Shown one piece after another: positions 1 through 6,361 of a stretch of DNA of 11,269 bases. Source of the stretch: an uncultured Clostridia bacterium (lineage in GTDB: Bacteria; Bacillota_A; Clostridia; Oscillospirales; Oscillospiraceae). Under the pieces are notes generated by a model that saw only the letters and a program-made list of their open reading frames with translations, was not told where the DNA came from and made no database searches. The DNA is taken from assembly GCA_947167435.1 (NCBI GenBank), contig CAMVIC010000035.1, forward strand, positions 1 through 11,269. The letters run 5' to 3'. Numbering within the stretch: position 1 is the first letter of the stretch; the number at the start of each line of letters is the position of its first letter. Position numbers and translations under genes: made by a program.

Positions 1-30
1 TTATAACAAATTGGATTCAACTATTCAAGT

Positions 31-45
31 GGGCACCGCCCTTTT
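31..45 (+). terminator. Weak terminator-like hairpin at the left edge
   Basis: GGGC (31-34), a 3-nt loop and GCCC (38-41) are followed by four T. The stem is only 4 bp, so this is a weak candidate for ending an upstream gene that lies outside the window. Nothing else is recognisable in the first 58 bases. Confidence 0.3.
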
Positions 46-58
46 CTCCGCTTTTTTC

Positions 59-87
59 TTGACAGTCGCCCCCATTCCGGGTATCGT
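59..87 (+). promoter_or_regulatory. Probable sigma-70 promoter of the dus gene
   Basis: TTGACA (59-64), a 17-bp spacer and TATCGT (82-87) lie just upstream of the dihydrouridine synthase. The -35 is consensus and the -10 matches at four of six positions. Transcription would start near 94, leaving a short leader that carries the AAGGAG ribosome binding site at 102-107. Confidence 0.6.
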
Positions 88-114
88 GTCCCCAGAACCG
101 GAAGGAGTATTGCC

Positions 115-1071
115 ATGATCTACAGCTTCGCGCCCATGGAGGGCGTCACAACCGCCGTCTACCGCAGGGTTCACGCCCGCTGTTTTCCGGGCGCAGACCG
201 CTATTATGCCCCCTTCATCGCCCCCGACGGCAGCGGAATTTACCGGCTGGGCGCCCGGCGGGACGTTCTGCCCGAAAACAACCGGGACATCCCCCTGGTG
301 CCCCAGCTGCTGTGCAGCCGCGCCGAGCCCTTTCTGGTCGTGGCCCGGGAGCTGCAGGAGATGGGCTATCGGGAAGTGAACCTGAACGTGGGCTGCCCCT
401 CCGGTACGGTGGTGCCCAAGTACAAGGGTGCCGGGCTTCTGCAGGACCTGCGCCTTCTTGACCAGCTGCTGGAGGAGCTGTTCTCCCGCTGCCCGCTGCA
501 GATCTCCGTCAAAACCCGCCTGGGCATGGAGAGCGCGGAGGAATTTCCCGCCGTGCTGGAGGTCTACAACCGCTATCCCATCCGGGAGCTGATCATCCAC
601 GCCCGGGACCGGGCCGGCATGTATCGCTCCCGGCCGGACCTGCCCGCCTTTGCCGCCGCATATGGGAAAAGCCGGGCGGAAGTGTGCTATAACGGCAACG
701 TTTTTTCCGTATCGGACCGGGACCGGGTCTGCCGCGCCGCCCCGGGGCTTTCCCGCATCATGCTGGGCCGGGGCGCCGTATGCAACCCCGCTTTGTTTCG
801 CGTTTTGCGCGGCGGCGAGGCCCTGGGTCGGGAGGAACTGCAGGATTTTCTGCAGCAGCTGGAGAGCGCCTATACCGCCTCCGGCCTGGGTGAAGGCTAT
901 ACCCTGGGCCGTATGAAGGAGTGCTGGTATTATGTCAACCATATGTTCCCCGACTGCGAGTCCTCTCTCCGAAAAATCCGGAAGGCCCGGCACCTGACGG
1001 AGTACCGGGATGCGGTCCGGCTGCTTTTTTCTCTGCACGCGCCGGACCCGGATGCGGTTTTTCCGGGATAA
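115..1071 (+). CDS. tRNA-dihydrouridine synthase (Dus family)
   Basis: A 318-aa flavoenzyme of the Dus family (FMN- and NADPH-dependent), which reduces specific uridines in tRNA to dihydrouridine in the cytoplasm. The TIM-barrel signatures appear in order: APMEGVT at residues 6-12 (FMN phosphate region), NLNVGCPS at 89-96 with the catalytic Cys94, KGAGLL at 104-109, SVKTRLG at 131-137 (FMN-binding Lys133), IIHARDR at 160-166, YNGNV at 192-196, and GRGA near 218-221. The length is normal for the family and a helical C-terminal domain follows. The ATG at 115 is supported by AAGGAG seven bases upstream. The Dus subclass (A, B or C), and so the uridine position modified, cannot be assigned from sequence alone. 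The gene is probably monocistronic; no terminator is visible before the next promoter at 1086. Confidence 0.93.
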   Translation: MIYSFAPMEGVTTAVYRRVHARCFPGADRYYAPFIAPDGSGIYRLGARRDVLPENNRDIPLVPQLLCSRAEPFLVVARELQEMGYREVNLNVGCPSGTVVPKYKGAGLLQDLRLLDQLLEELFSRCPLQISVKTRLGMESAEEFPAVLEVYNRYPIRELIIHARDRAGMYRSRPDLPAFAAAYGKSRAEVCYNGNVFSVSDRDRVCRAAPGLSRIMLGRGAVCNPALFRVLRGGEALGREELQDFLQQLESAYTASGLGEGYTLGRMKECWYYVNHMFPDCESSLRKIRKARHLTEYRDAVRLLFSLHAPDPDAVFPG

Positions 1072-1085
1072 AACGAAAAAAGCCC

Positions 1086-1113
1086 TTGACATCCCACGTT
1101 AGTTGTGTATAAT
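1086..1113 (+). promoter_or_regulatory. Strong sigma-70 promoter of the peroxidase gene
   Basis: A full-consensus TTGACA (1086-1091) and a full-consensus TATAAT (1108-1113) are separated by 16 bp. It lies 15 bp after the dus stop codon and 52 bp before the peroxidase start. Two perfect hexamers predict a very strong promoter, which fits a gene held down by a repressor and released under stress. Confidence 0.85.
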
Positions 1114-1122
1114 TAAATTGTG
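1108..1122 (+). promoter_or_regulatory. Candidate OhrR/MarR-type operator over the -10 box
   Basis: The 15 bases at 1108-1122 contain AATT-A-AATT and match the Bacillus OhrR-type box as I recall it (TACAATTAAATTGTA) at 13 of 15 positions. A second dyad, AATTAA (1111-1116) with TTAATT (1124-1129), overlaps it. The site covers the -10 hexamer and the start region, so a bound repressor would block RNA polymerase. OhrR-type MarR repressors leave DNA when a Cys is oxidised by organic hydroperoxides, which fits the downstream peroxidase. The match is seen in the sequence; the regulator is inferred and is not encoded in this window. Confidence 0.45.
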
Positions 1123-1164
1123 CTTAATTTATATGACGTGTCGATTTCAAAAGGAGGCTTTCTC

Positions 1165-1704
1165 ATGAACGTATATGATTTCACCGTAAAAACCCGCAAG
1201 GGTGAAGAGGTCAAACTGTCCGACTATCGGGGCAAGGTCCTGATGATCGTCAACACCGCCACCGGCTGCGGCTTTACGCCCCAGTACAAGGAGCTTCAGG
1301 CCATTTACGACGCCCACAAGGACGAGGGGCTGGAGATTCTGGACTTCCCCTGCAACCAGTTTGCCGACCAGGCCCCCGGCACCGACGAGAAGATTCACAC
1401 CTTCTGCACCGGCCGCTTCGGCATCACCTTCCCCCAGTTTGCCAAGTGCGACGTCAACGGCGAAAACGCCATCCCCCTCTACCAGTGGCTGACCTCCAGC
1501 ACCACCTTCGACGGCTTCAACGGCCCTGCCGGCCTGATGCTCTCGGGCGTTGTCAAGAAGATGGACAAGGATTACAAGAACAACGGCAACATCAAGTGGA
1601 ACTTCACCAAGTTCCTGATCGACCGGGAGGGCAACATCGTGGAGCGCATCGAGCCCACCCTGGACATGAAAAAGGTGAAGGAGAAGGTCGAAGCCCTGCT
1701 TTGA
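1165..1704 (+). CDS. gpx: Cys-type glutathione peroxidase family protein (thiol peroxidase)
   Basis: A 179-aa cytoplasmic peroxidase of the GPx family that reduces organic hydroperoxides or H2O2. The catalytic Cys35 sits in ATGCGFTPQY (32-41); its codon is TGC, so this is not a selenoprotein. Gln65 (FPCNQF, 61-66) and Trp145/Asn146 (WNFTKFL) complete the usual catalytic tetrad. Cys81 (TFC), 46 residues after Cys35, is spaced as the resolving Cys of two-Cys GPx enzymes, which use thioredoxin rather than glutathione; that donor preference is inferred. The frame is open from an ATG at 1120, but the ATG at 1165 is chosen because AAGGAGG (1151-1157) lies eight bases before it and the 1120 start would fall at or just after the transcription start. 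The gene is a single transcription unit with its own promoter, possible operator and terminator. Confidence 0.93.
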   Translation: MNVYDFTVKTRKGEEVKLSDYRGKVLMIVNTATGCGFTPQYKELQAIYDAHKDEGLEILDFPCNQFADQAPGTDEKIHTFCTGRFGITFPQFAKCDVNGENAIPLYQWLTSSTTFDGFNGPAGLMLSGVVKKMDKDYKNNGNIKWNFTKFLIDREGNIVERIEPTLDMKKVKEKVEALL

Positions 1705-1721
1705 TTCTCTCTGAGCTTAAC

Positions 1722-1758
1722 ACGGCACAGCCTGCGAAATTGTGGGCTGTGCCGTTTT
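1722..1758 (+). terminator. Rho-independent terminator of the peroxidase gene
   Basis: A perfect 11-bp stem (ACGGCACAGCC at 1722-1732 with its complement at 1745-1755), a 12-nt loop and a short T run (1755-1758), 18 bases after the stop codon. The T tract is short but the stem is strong. Confidence 0.75.
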
Positions 1759-1858
1759 CTGTCTCCTTCTGCCCCGCAGAAGGCGGCTGCCGGTGCTTTG
1801 CCGCGCTGTGCCGGCGTGCATTTTTCCGTCCCGAAAAAGATTCGGGCAGCCGCCCGTC

Positions 1859-1887
1859 TTGACAAATTCAAGCTGTCATGCGATACT
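1859..1887 (+). promoter_or_regulatory. Probable promoter of the protease block
   Basis: TTGACA (1859-1864), a 17-bp spacer and GATACT (1882-1887). It would give a leader of about 100 nt before the C11 protease start. A small CCCGAA/TTCGGG hairpin (1830-1846) sits just upstream. No coding signal is convincing between 1759 and 1993. Confidence 0.5.
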
Positions 1888-1993
1888 GTTTTTAAACCTG
1901 TTTCCCGATAAAAAGGCCCAATTTTGGAACATATCTGCACTATTTCGTACCGCGGTGCTGTGCTCCCCTCCGCGAACGATGGAGATAAAAACC

Positions 1994-4300
1994 ATGAAGC
2001 ATCGAAGCACTCTGTATGTCAGCTTTCTGTGTCTGCTGCCCGTTCTCCTGCTCTTTTCTTCCGGGAAGGTCTTCAGAAAAGACTTTTCTCAGCCCATGAC
2101 GCTCATGGTATATATGACAGGCAGCGATCTGGAGAGCCAGGCCGGCTCCGCTTCCGCGGACCTGGCGGAAATGATGGAGGCGCTGCCGGCGGATGATTCC
2201 CTGCAGGTGCTGGTCATGGCGGCAGGCGCCGCCCGCTGGCAGGCGGACGTGGAGGCAGACGCCACCAACATCTACCGGCTGACGCGAAACGGTCTGTCGC
2301 TTGCCCTGGAGGGCGAAGACACCAGCATGGGCTCGCCCGATTCTCTTCTGCGTCTGCTTGAATACGGATACCGTCAGGGCACGCCTGGAAGCTTTGCGCT
2401 GATTCTGTGGGATCACGGCGCGGGTCCTCTGGAGGGACTCTGCTTTGACGAGCGGCATCTGATCGACGGGCGGATGGACGGCCTGAGCCTGCAGGAGCTT
2501 TCTCATGCTCTCGCATCCAGCCCCTTCGCCCGGGAAAAGCTGGCGTGGATCGGCTTTGACGCCTGCCTTATGGCCACAGTGGAGGTCGCCTGCTGCGTCG
2601 CTCCCTACGCCGAGTACATGATCGCCTCCCAGGAGCTGGAGCCTGCATCGGGGTGGAATTACCGCTTCCTCACCGCGTTGGCAGAGGACAGCTCCGGCGC
2701 TCATACCGGACAGCGTATTGTAGCTCACTACATGGAGGGACAGGCTCACAGCACAGGCAGCAGGACGCTCTCCTGTGTGGACCTTTCCGCCGCAGAGCAG
2801 CTCGCGGACACCCTGTCTCCGCTGTTTGCCTCCCTGGAGGTCACCCGCTCGTCCTATGCCGCCTGTGCCGCAGCACGGGTGAACACCAAGGGCATCGGTT
2901 ACGCTTCCTCCTGCGAATACGACCTGGTGGACCTGGCAGATCTGCTGCGGGAATATGAGGCCGCGGGTCTGTTCGACGCGGAAGAGGCCCTTGCCGCCTT
3001 TGACCGTGCCGTTGTATGCAACGGGAGCAACGGCGAATACCGCAACGGGCTGAGCATCTATTATCCCTTTTACAACAAGCGGCAGTACGTGACGCCCTGG
3101 GGAAGTCTCGCGGCGGAGCTGAGCCCCATAGAGGGCTATCAGAGCTTTCTGGACAAAAGCTGCGCCATCTGGCTCGGTGACCCGATCGCGAGCTGGAAAA
3201 ACAGCCGCGCGGAGTTTGGCGGGACAATCGGCGGGCAGAACAGCTTTACTCTTACGCTCAGCGACGCACAGCTGGCCCAGCTTGCGGGTGCCCGGCTGAC
3301 GGTGGTTGAGGAGACTCTCCCGGGTGAATACAGTTTCGTCTATACCAGCGATGATTACAGCCTGCAGGCCGACAACACGCTTGCCTTCTCCTATGACAAC
3401 ACCGCGCTGTACGCGGTGGACGCCGAGGGCAGCCCCCTCTCCGGCGCCATCTCCTACCGGATTGTGGAGGATGCCATCGTACTCAACGCCCTCCTGCGCC
3501 GGCAGGACGAGTCCTCCGGCCAGACGGAGATGGTCGCGGCCTTTCTCTACTGCAAAGAGGGGGCGGATGCCCGCTGGCTGCCGGCGGAGATTACGGTGCT
3601 GGGCGGTGACCTGCGCCTTGCCGGCAAGGCGGAGCTCATTCCGGAGGACTGGGACAGCATCGAGTTTGACAACCTGGGGCACGCCCCGACCCAAGACGAG
3701 TTGGGGCGGACCGCAGCCTTTGACGCATGGAAACTTACGGACAGCATCGCAGGCTATGAAGTCAGGTGCTCGGACCTGGCCGGGCTTTCGTTTCTGGCAC
3801 TCCCGGACGGCGGACAGCGTTACGCACTGATTGAACTGACCGACTACCAGAACAACAGCGTCTGCAGCAGTGCCGTGGAGATTCCGAATCCGAACATCTA
3901 TACCATACGGCGTCAGCCGCTGCCCCTGATCGACAGCGATCTGCTTCGCCTGACGCTGCTGGAGCTCCGCGCGTCGGCAGACGGAACGCCGGAGCTTGTG
4001 GGTGTTTTTGAGGCAGAAAACCGGACGGACCGGCAGCTTACGGTACGCCTCAGCGACTACTGCCTGGATGAACAGGAGATCTGCCGCAACACCTTTGGCG
4101 GCTCGGTCCGCGTCGAGGCACATTCGTGCGCCCGCTTCAGCCCGGTGATTCCGGACGACGTGCTGAAAGGCATCCCCTTAGGCCTTGTGGAGAATCTGGG
4201 CTTTCGCGTCAGCGTCCTGGACGGCGACACGGAGCTGCTGCTTGACAGGGTGCAGGTACCGGTCAACCTGGACCTGCGGGCGGTCTTCTCCTTTCAGTAA
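1994..4300 (+). CDS. Clostripain-like cysteine peptidase (family C11), exported
   Basis: A 768-aa protein with an N-terminal hydrophobic segment (residues about 7-22) and no lipobox Cys, so probably exported or anchored by an uncleaved helix. Residues about 33-390 form a C11 (clostripain) domain: VYMTGSDLES at 39-48, LILWDHGAG at 136-144 with catalytic His141, IGFDACLMATVE at 186-197 with catalytic Cys191, SQELEPASGWNY at 212-223, and GLSIYYP at 352-358. C11 enzymes cleave after Arg or Lys using a His/Cys dyad and often self-process. About 370 further residues (about 400-768) look beta-rich and are not recognised; this makes it longer than the 526-aa clostripain precursor. The frame is open from 1742, but the ATG at 1994 is chosen because GGAG (1981-1984) precedes it and the signal segment follows at once; the ATG at 1979 is an alternative. 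It is likely co-transcribed with the serine proteases downstream, since no terminator is seen in the 100-bp gap. Confidence 0.87.
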   Translation: MKHRSTLYVSFLCLLPVLLLFSSGKVFRKDFSQPMTLMVYMTGSDLESQAGSASADLAEMMEALPADDSLQVLVMAAGAARWQADVEADATNIYRLTRNGLSLALEGEDTSMGSPDSLLRLLEYGYRQGTPGSFALILWDHGAGPLEGLCFDERHLIDGRMDGLSLQELSHALASSPFAREKLAWIGFDACLMATVEVACCVAPYAEYMIASQELEPASGWNYRFLTALAEDSSGAHTGQRIVAHYMEGQAHSTGSRTLSCVDLSAAEQLADTLSPLFASLEVTRSSYAACAAARVNTKGIGYASSCEYDLVDLADLLREYEAAGLFDAEEALAAFDRAVVCNGSNGEYRNGLSIYYPFYNKRQYVTPWGSLAAELSPIEGYQSFLDKSCAIWLGDPIASWKNSRAEFGGTIGGQNSFTLTLSDAQLAQLAGARLTVVEETLPGEYSFVYTSDDYSLQADNTLAFSYDNTALYAVDAEGSPLSGAISYRIVEDAIVLNALLRRQDESSGQTEMVAAFLYCKEGADARWLPAEITVLGGDLRLAGKAELIPEDWDSIEFDNLGHAPTQDELGRTAAFDAWKLTDSIAGYEVRCSDLAGLSFLALPDGGQRYALIELTDYQNNSVCSSAVEIPNPNIYTIRRQPLPLIDSDLLRLTLLELRASADGTPELVGVFEAENRTDRQLTVRLSDYCLDEQEICRNTFGGSVRVEAHSCARFSPVIPDDVLKGIPLGLVENLGFRVSVLDGDTELLLDRVQVPVNLDLRAVFSFQ

Positions 4301-4341
4301 ACGCTGATTCATACAGTTGTCGAGCTGAGCCTGCCTGCCGC

Positions 4342-4373
4342 TTCCTTTCAAAAGAAGATCCGCCTGTTCGGCG
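4342..4373 (+). promoter_or_regulatory. Leader element 1 of the serine protease pair (dyad plus hairpin)
   Basis: TTCCTTTCAAAAGAA (4342-4356) is a dyad of two 7-base arms around a central C with one mismatched pair. Four bases later comes a small CGCC-tgttc-GGCG hairpin (4361-4373). The same 15-mer, spacing and hairpin core recur before the second copy at 5357-5387. An AT-rich stretch and GGAGGG (4388-4393, ribosome binding site) follow. It could be an operator, an mRNA stability or processing element, or only a relic of duplication. Confidence 0.4.
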
Positions 4374-4400
4374 TAAATTTATATAACGGAGGGAGACCAA

Positions 4401-5270
4401 ATGAAAAAACAAATCACATTGGTGGCGCTGCTGCTGGCGCTTACGCTGCTGCTTTCCCCGGGCATCTGCAGTGCCTCGGCGGAGGCGCACACGGCTTTCG
4501 GAACCGGCTCTGTTGACACGGGTTCCGACGAATCCGCTGCGCCGCAGGAGGCGCCCGCTGCCGCGGGAGAAGCCCCTGAGAGCCTGCTCTCATCAGAGCC
4601 CTATATGCCGGAGGGTCTTGAAAAGTCGGTCATCGGTCTGGACGACCGGATCACTGTCGTTCCCAGCCAGTATCCTTATTCCTGCATCGCCTTGTTGGAT
4701 GTGGAAGCAGAGTGCGGATGCACATGGACTGCATCCGGCTTTATGGTTTCAAGGTACGGCCTTATGACATGCTCCCATGCACTGTACTGTGATGATCATC
4801 ATAAGCCCGCAGAATATATTGATTTTTACTTCGGGTACCGTTCTTTAAAGGACTATTACTATCGATATGACGGCAGATTCACATTCTGGTGGGGCGACAG
4901 GACACAAAGCGATTTCCAGTTCGACAATGACTATGGATATGTACTGTTCCAGACGCCGGTGGGCGATACGACCGGCTGGCTGGGCACACAAGTACTCAGC
5001 GACGGGGAGGCAAAGAACGGGGTATACTACAACGCGGGCTACTGTGACGGTGTGATCAAAACCTCCTCGGGAAATATGGAGGTATACAACACCAAAGTCT
5101 TTAAGCACTATCTGGATACGGAGGGCGGTTACAGCGGCAGTCCGATCTTCACCGCCGATTACTATGCCGTTGCCATCAACGTCGGACACAATTCCAACAA
5201 TTATAACATTGCTCGCCGGATCGACAGCAATCTGATCGAGCGGATGTCGATGAACGGTCTGTTCGGCTGA
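4401..5270 (+). CDS. Secreted trypsin/V8-like serine protease (S1 fold)
   Basis: A 289-aa exported protein. MKK followed by a Leu-rich core and SASA at residues 24-27 forms a Sec signal peptide, probably cut by signal peptidase I. Residues about 28-85 are low-complexity and rich in Ala, Glu, Ser and Pro, a likely propeptide or linker. The chymotrypsin-fold domain runs from about 88 to 289 with all three triad residues in context: SGFMVSRYG then TCSHALYC with His126, FDNDYGYVLF with Asp177, and GGYSGSPIF with Ser245. The GYSGSP form and overall look resemble V8/glutamyl-endopeptidase-type members, but substrate specificity cannot be read with confidence. The ATG at 4401 has GGAGGG seven bases upstream. 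It lies 100 bp after the C11 gene and before a damaged paralogue, in what looks like one extracellular proteolysis unit. Confidence 0.85.
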   Translation: MKKQITLVALLLALTLLLSPGICSASAEAHTAFGTGSVDTGSDESAAPQEAPAAAGEAPESLLSSEPYMPEGLEKSVIGLDDRITVVPSQYPYSCIALLDVEAECGCTWTASGFMVSRYGLMTCSHALYCDDHHKPAEYIDFYFGYRSLKDYYYRYDGRFTFWWGDRTQSDFQFDNDYGYVLFQTPVGDTTGWLGTQVLSDGEAKNGVYYNAGYCDGVIKTSSGNMEVYNTKVFKHYLDTEGGYSGSPIFTADYYAVAINVGHNSNNYNIARRIDSNLIERMSMNGLFG

Positions 5271-5356
5271 CGGGATGCCCAGGCGTTTTTGAGGCAGGAA
5301 GCCGTGCGGACAGGCAGTGTGCAGATGCCGGTTCCCGTCCTGAGTCTGCCTGCCGC

Positions 5357-5387
5357 TTCCTTTCAAAAGAAACGCCGCCTGTTCGGC
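5357..5387 (+). promoter_or_regulatory. Leader element 2 (duplicate of the 4342 element)
   Basis: The same 15-base dyad TTCCTTTCAAAAGAA (5357-5371) and the GCC-tgttc-GGC hairpin core (5377-5387) occur at the same spacing as in copy 1, 1015 bp away. GGGAG (5403-5407) ahead of the ATG at 5413 also matches copy 1. The stretch 5271-5412 contains no gene and no clear terminator. Confidence 0.4.
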
Positions 5388-5412
5388 ATATATATGAAGC
5401 CAGGGAGACCAT

Positions 5413-6086
5413 ATGAAAAAACCTATCCCATTGATGGCGCTGCTGGCACTCACGCTGCTGCTTCCCCCGCGTGTCTGCAGTGCCTCGGCGGAGGCACAGA
5501 CGGCTTCCGGAACCGACTCTGTCGTCATAGGCTCTGACGGTTCAGCCACTGTACTGCAGGATCTGCCCGCTGCACTCTCATGACCGCTTCGCACGCGCTT
5601 TTCTGCTTTGAACATCAAAAGACTACCAAAAATGTCGACTACAGTTTCGGCTATCGCTCTTCGAAAGACTATTTGTATCACTTCAACGCCGGAGGCTGCA
5701 CCTGGTGGTGGGGTGAACGGAAGACTGACACTGAATTTGACGAGGATTATGCCTATGTCAAGCTCTCCGAGCCTGTGGGCGATGTGACCGGTTGGTTGGG
5801 ATGCTGTGTGCTCAGCGATGCGGATGCAAGCAGTGAAACCTTCTATAACGCTGGCTACCGCGGCGGTCTGATCATGGCCTCCATGGGAGACCTGTCCCCT
5901 GTCAGCGACAAACTGTTTTATCACTATATGGATACCGAAGCCGGCTACAGCGGCGGTCCGGTTTACGACGTGGACGGCTATGCTGTGGGAATCAACGTGG
6001 CGGAAAATCCAGGGGCAGGATACAATCTCGCCCGCCGGATTACCGGAGGTATTCTGGATCATATGCGGAGCAACGGTCTGTTTTGA
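5413..6086 (+). pseudogene. Second copy of the serine protease, broken by internal deletion and frameshift
   Basis: The original gene starts at the ATG at 5413 with a signal peptide nearly identical to copy 1 (MKKPIPLMALLALTLLL, then SASAEA at 24-29). The frame stops after 56 residues at TGA 5581-5583. Homology to copy 1 resumes in another frame at 5580 (MTASHALFC, matching LMTCSHALYC). Set against copy 1, the bases corresponding to about 4594-4765 are missing, which is 172 bp or 57 codons plus one base. That explains both the loss of the first strands of the protease domain and the frame change. A shared AT at the junction suggests a short-homology deletion. The stop TGA overlaps the next ATG as ATGA, so coupled translation of the second part is possible, but that part would lack a signal peptide. 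Confidence 0.75.
5580..6086 (+). CDS. Surviving open frame of the broken serine protease copy
   Basis: A 168-aa frame that keeps the rest of the S1-type protease domain: the His motif MTASHALF (His5), EFDEDYAYV with the Asp, and AGYSGGP with the Ser. Roughly half of the residues match copy 1. It lacks the signal peptide, the propeptide and the first beta strands of the fold. No ribosome binding site lies at a usable distance before 5580 (AGGA at 5558-5561 is 18 bases away), so any translation would rely on re-initiation at the ATGA overlap. No stop has appeared in the 168 codons, so the deletion is recent or the fragment is still under selection. It is most simply read as the 3' part of a pseudogene. 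Confidence 0.5.
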   Translation: MTASHALFCFEHQKTTKNVDYSFGYRSSKDYLYHFNAGGCTWWWGERKTDTEFDEDYAYVKLSEPVGDVTGWLGCCVLSDADASSETFYNAGYRGGLIMASMGDLSPVSDKLFYHYMDTEAGYSGGPVYDVDGYAVGINVAENPGAGYNLARRITGGILDHMRSNGLF

Positions 6087-6096
6087 TTCTGCCGAG

Positions 6097-6134
6097 GCCC
6101 GGGAACCCTGAACAAAGGGTTCCCGGGCTTTTTT
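6097..6134 (+). terminator. Strong rho-independent terminator of the protease block
   Basis: A perfect 12-bp stem (GCCCGGGAACCC at 6097-6108 with its complement at 6117-6128), an 8-nt loop and six T (6129-6134), beginning 11 bases after the end of the broken protease copy. Confidence 0.9.
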
Positions 6135-6157
6135 GCGCCTTTGCCCGCCCGCTTTCA

Positions 6158-6269
6158 TTTACATATTATAATTTACATATTTTACTTTACATATATTAAT
6201 ATACTTAATATTCTTTCCGTAATATTATATACATAATTTAATATACGTAATATTTTTTACATAATTGTT
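6158..6269. repeat. Array of eight degenerate 14-bp AT-rich tandem repeats
   Basis: The 112 bases divide exactly into eight 14-base units starting at 6158, 6172, 6186, 6200, 6214, 6228, 6242 and 6256. The first is TTTACATATTATAA and the seventh TATACGTAATATTT; the consensus is T-T/A-T-A-C-A/G-T-A-A/T-T-A/T-T-A/T-A. Positions 1, 3, 5, 7 and 8 are the same in all eight units. Only 14 of 112 bases are G or C, in sharp contrast with the flanks. The array lies between the terminators of two convergent units. It contains no promoter or frame that I can support. It may be a minisatellite-type (VNTR) locus, a protein-binding array or a DNA-bending region. Confidence 0.8.
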
Positions 6270-6289
6270 CCGAGTCCCGATCCGGGAAC

Positions 6290-6313
6290 AAAAAAAGCCC
6301 CGCCGAAGCGGGG
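6290..6313 (-). terminator. Rho-independent terminator (distal) of the Na/Pi transporter gene
   Basis: Read on the minus strand: CCCCGC, TTCG loop, GCGGGG (6313-6298), then C and seven T (complement of the A run 6290-6296). A compact stem with a stable tetraloop and a long T run. Confidence 0.85.
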
Positions 6314-6321
6314 TTTACGCA

Positions 6322-6353
6322 AAAGCCGCGGTCCGATTCCGGGCCGCGGCTTT
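6322..6353 (-). terminator. Proximal hairpin after the Na/Pi transporter gene
   Basis: A perfect 10-bp stem (AAAGCCGCGG at 6322-6331 with CCGCGGCTTT at 6344-6353) and a 12-nt loop, nine bases past the stop codon. On the minus strand it ends in four T, so it can act as a first terminator ahead of the stronger one at 6290-6313. Confidence 0.6.
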
Positions 6354-6361
6354 GGGCTTTA

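Noticed and set aside
25..1092. A 355-codon minus-strand frame over the dus gene
   Set aside because: It is an antisense shadow; the + strand carries all Dus motifs, a promoter and a ribosome binding site.
1120..1164. An upstream ATG at 1120 as the peroxidase start
   Set aside because: It lies at or just after the expected transcription start and has no ribosome binding site. The ATG at 1165 has AAGGAGG and gives the usual family N-terminus.
1267..1269. Selenocysteine at the peroxidase active site
   Set aside because: The active-site codon is TGC (Cys), not TGA, so no selenocysteine insertion is needed.
1940..4123. A 727-codon open frame on the minus strand opposite the C11 protease
   Set aside because: It lacks any recognisable domain and overlaps a gene with clear catalytic motifs. 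Long antisense frames are expected in GC-rich coding DNA.
4845..6158. A 437-codon minus-strand frame across both serine proteases
   Set aside because: It mirrors the two homologous + strand genes and even shows internal repetition because of their duplication. It has no ribosome binding site or domain.
6158..6269. The 14-bp array as a CRISPR array
   Set aside because: The units are directly adjacent with no unique spacers, and they are far too short and degenerate.
6119..6289. An 8-bp inverted pair (GTTCCCGG at 6119-6126 and CCGGGAAC at 6282-6289) bracketing the AT-rich array
   Set aside because: The left arm is already part of a strong terminator, and an 8-bp match over 150 bases can occur by chance. 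It is not enough to call a mobile element.
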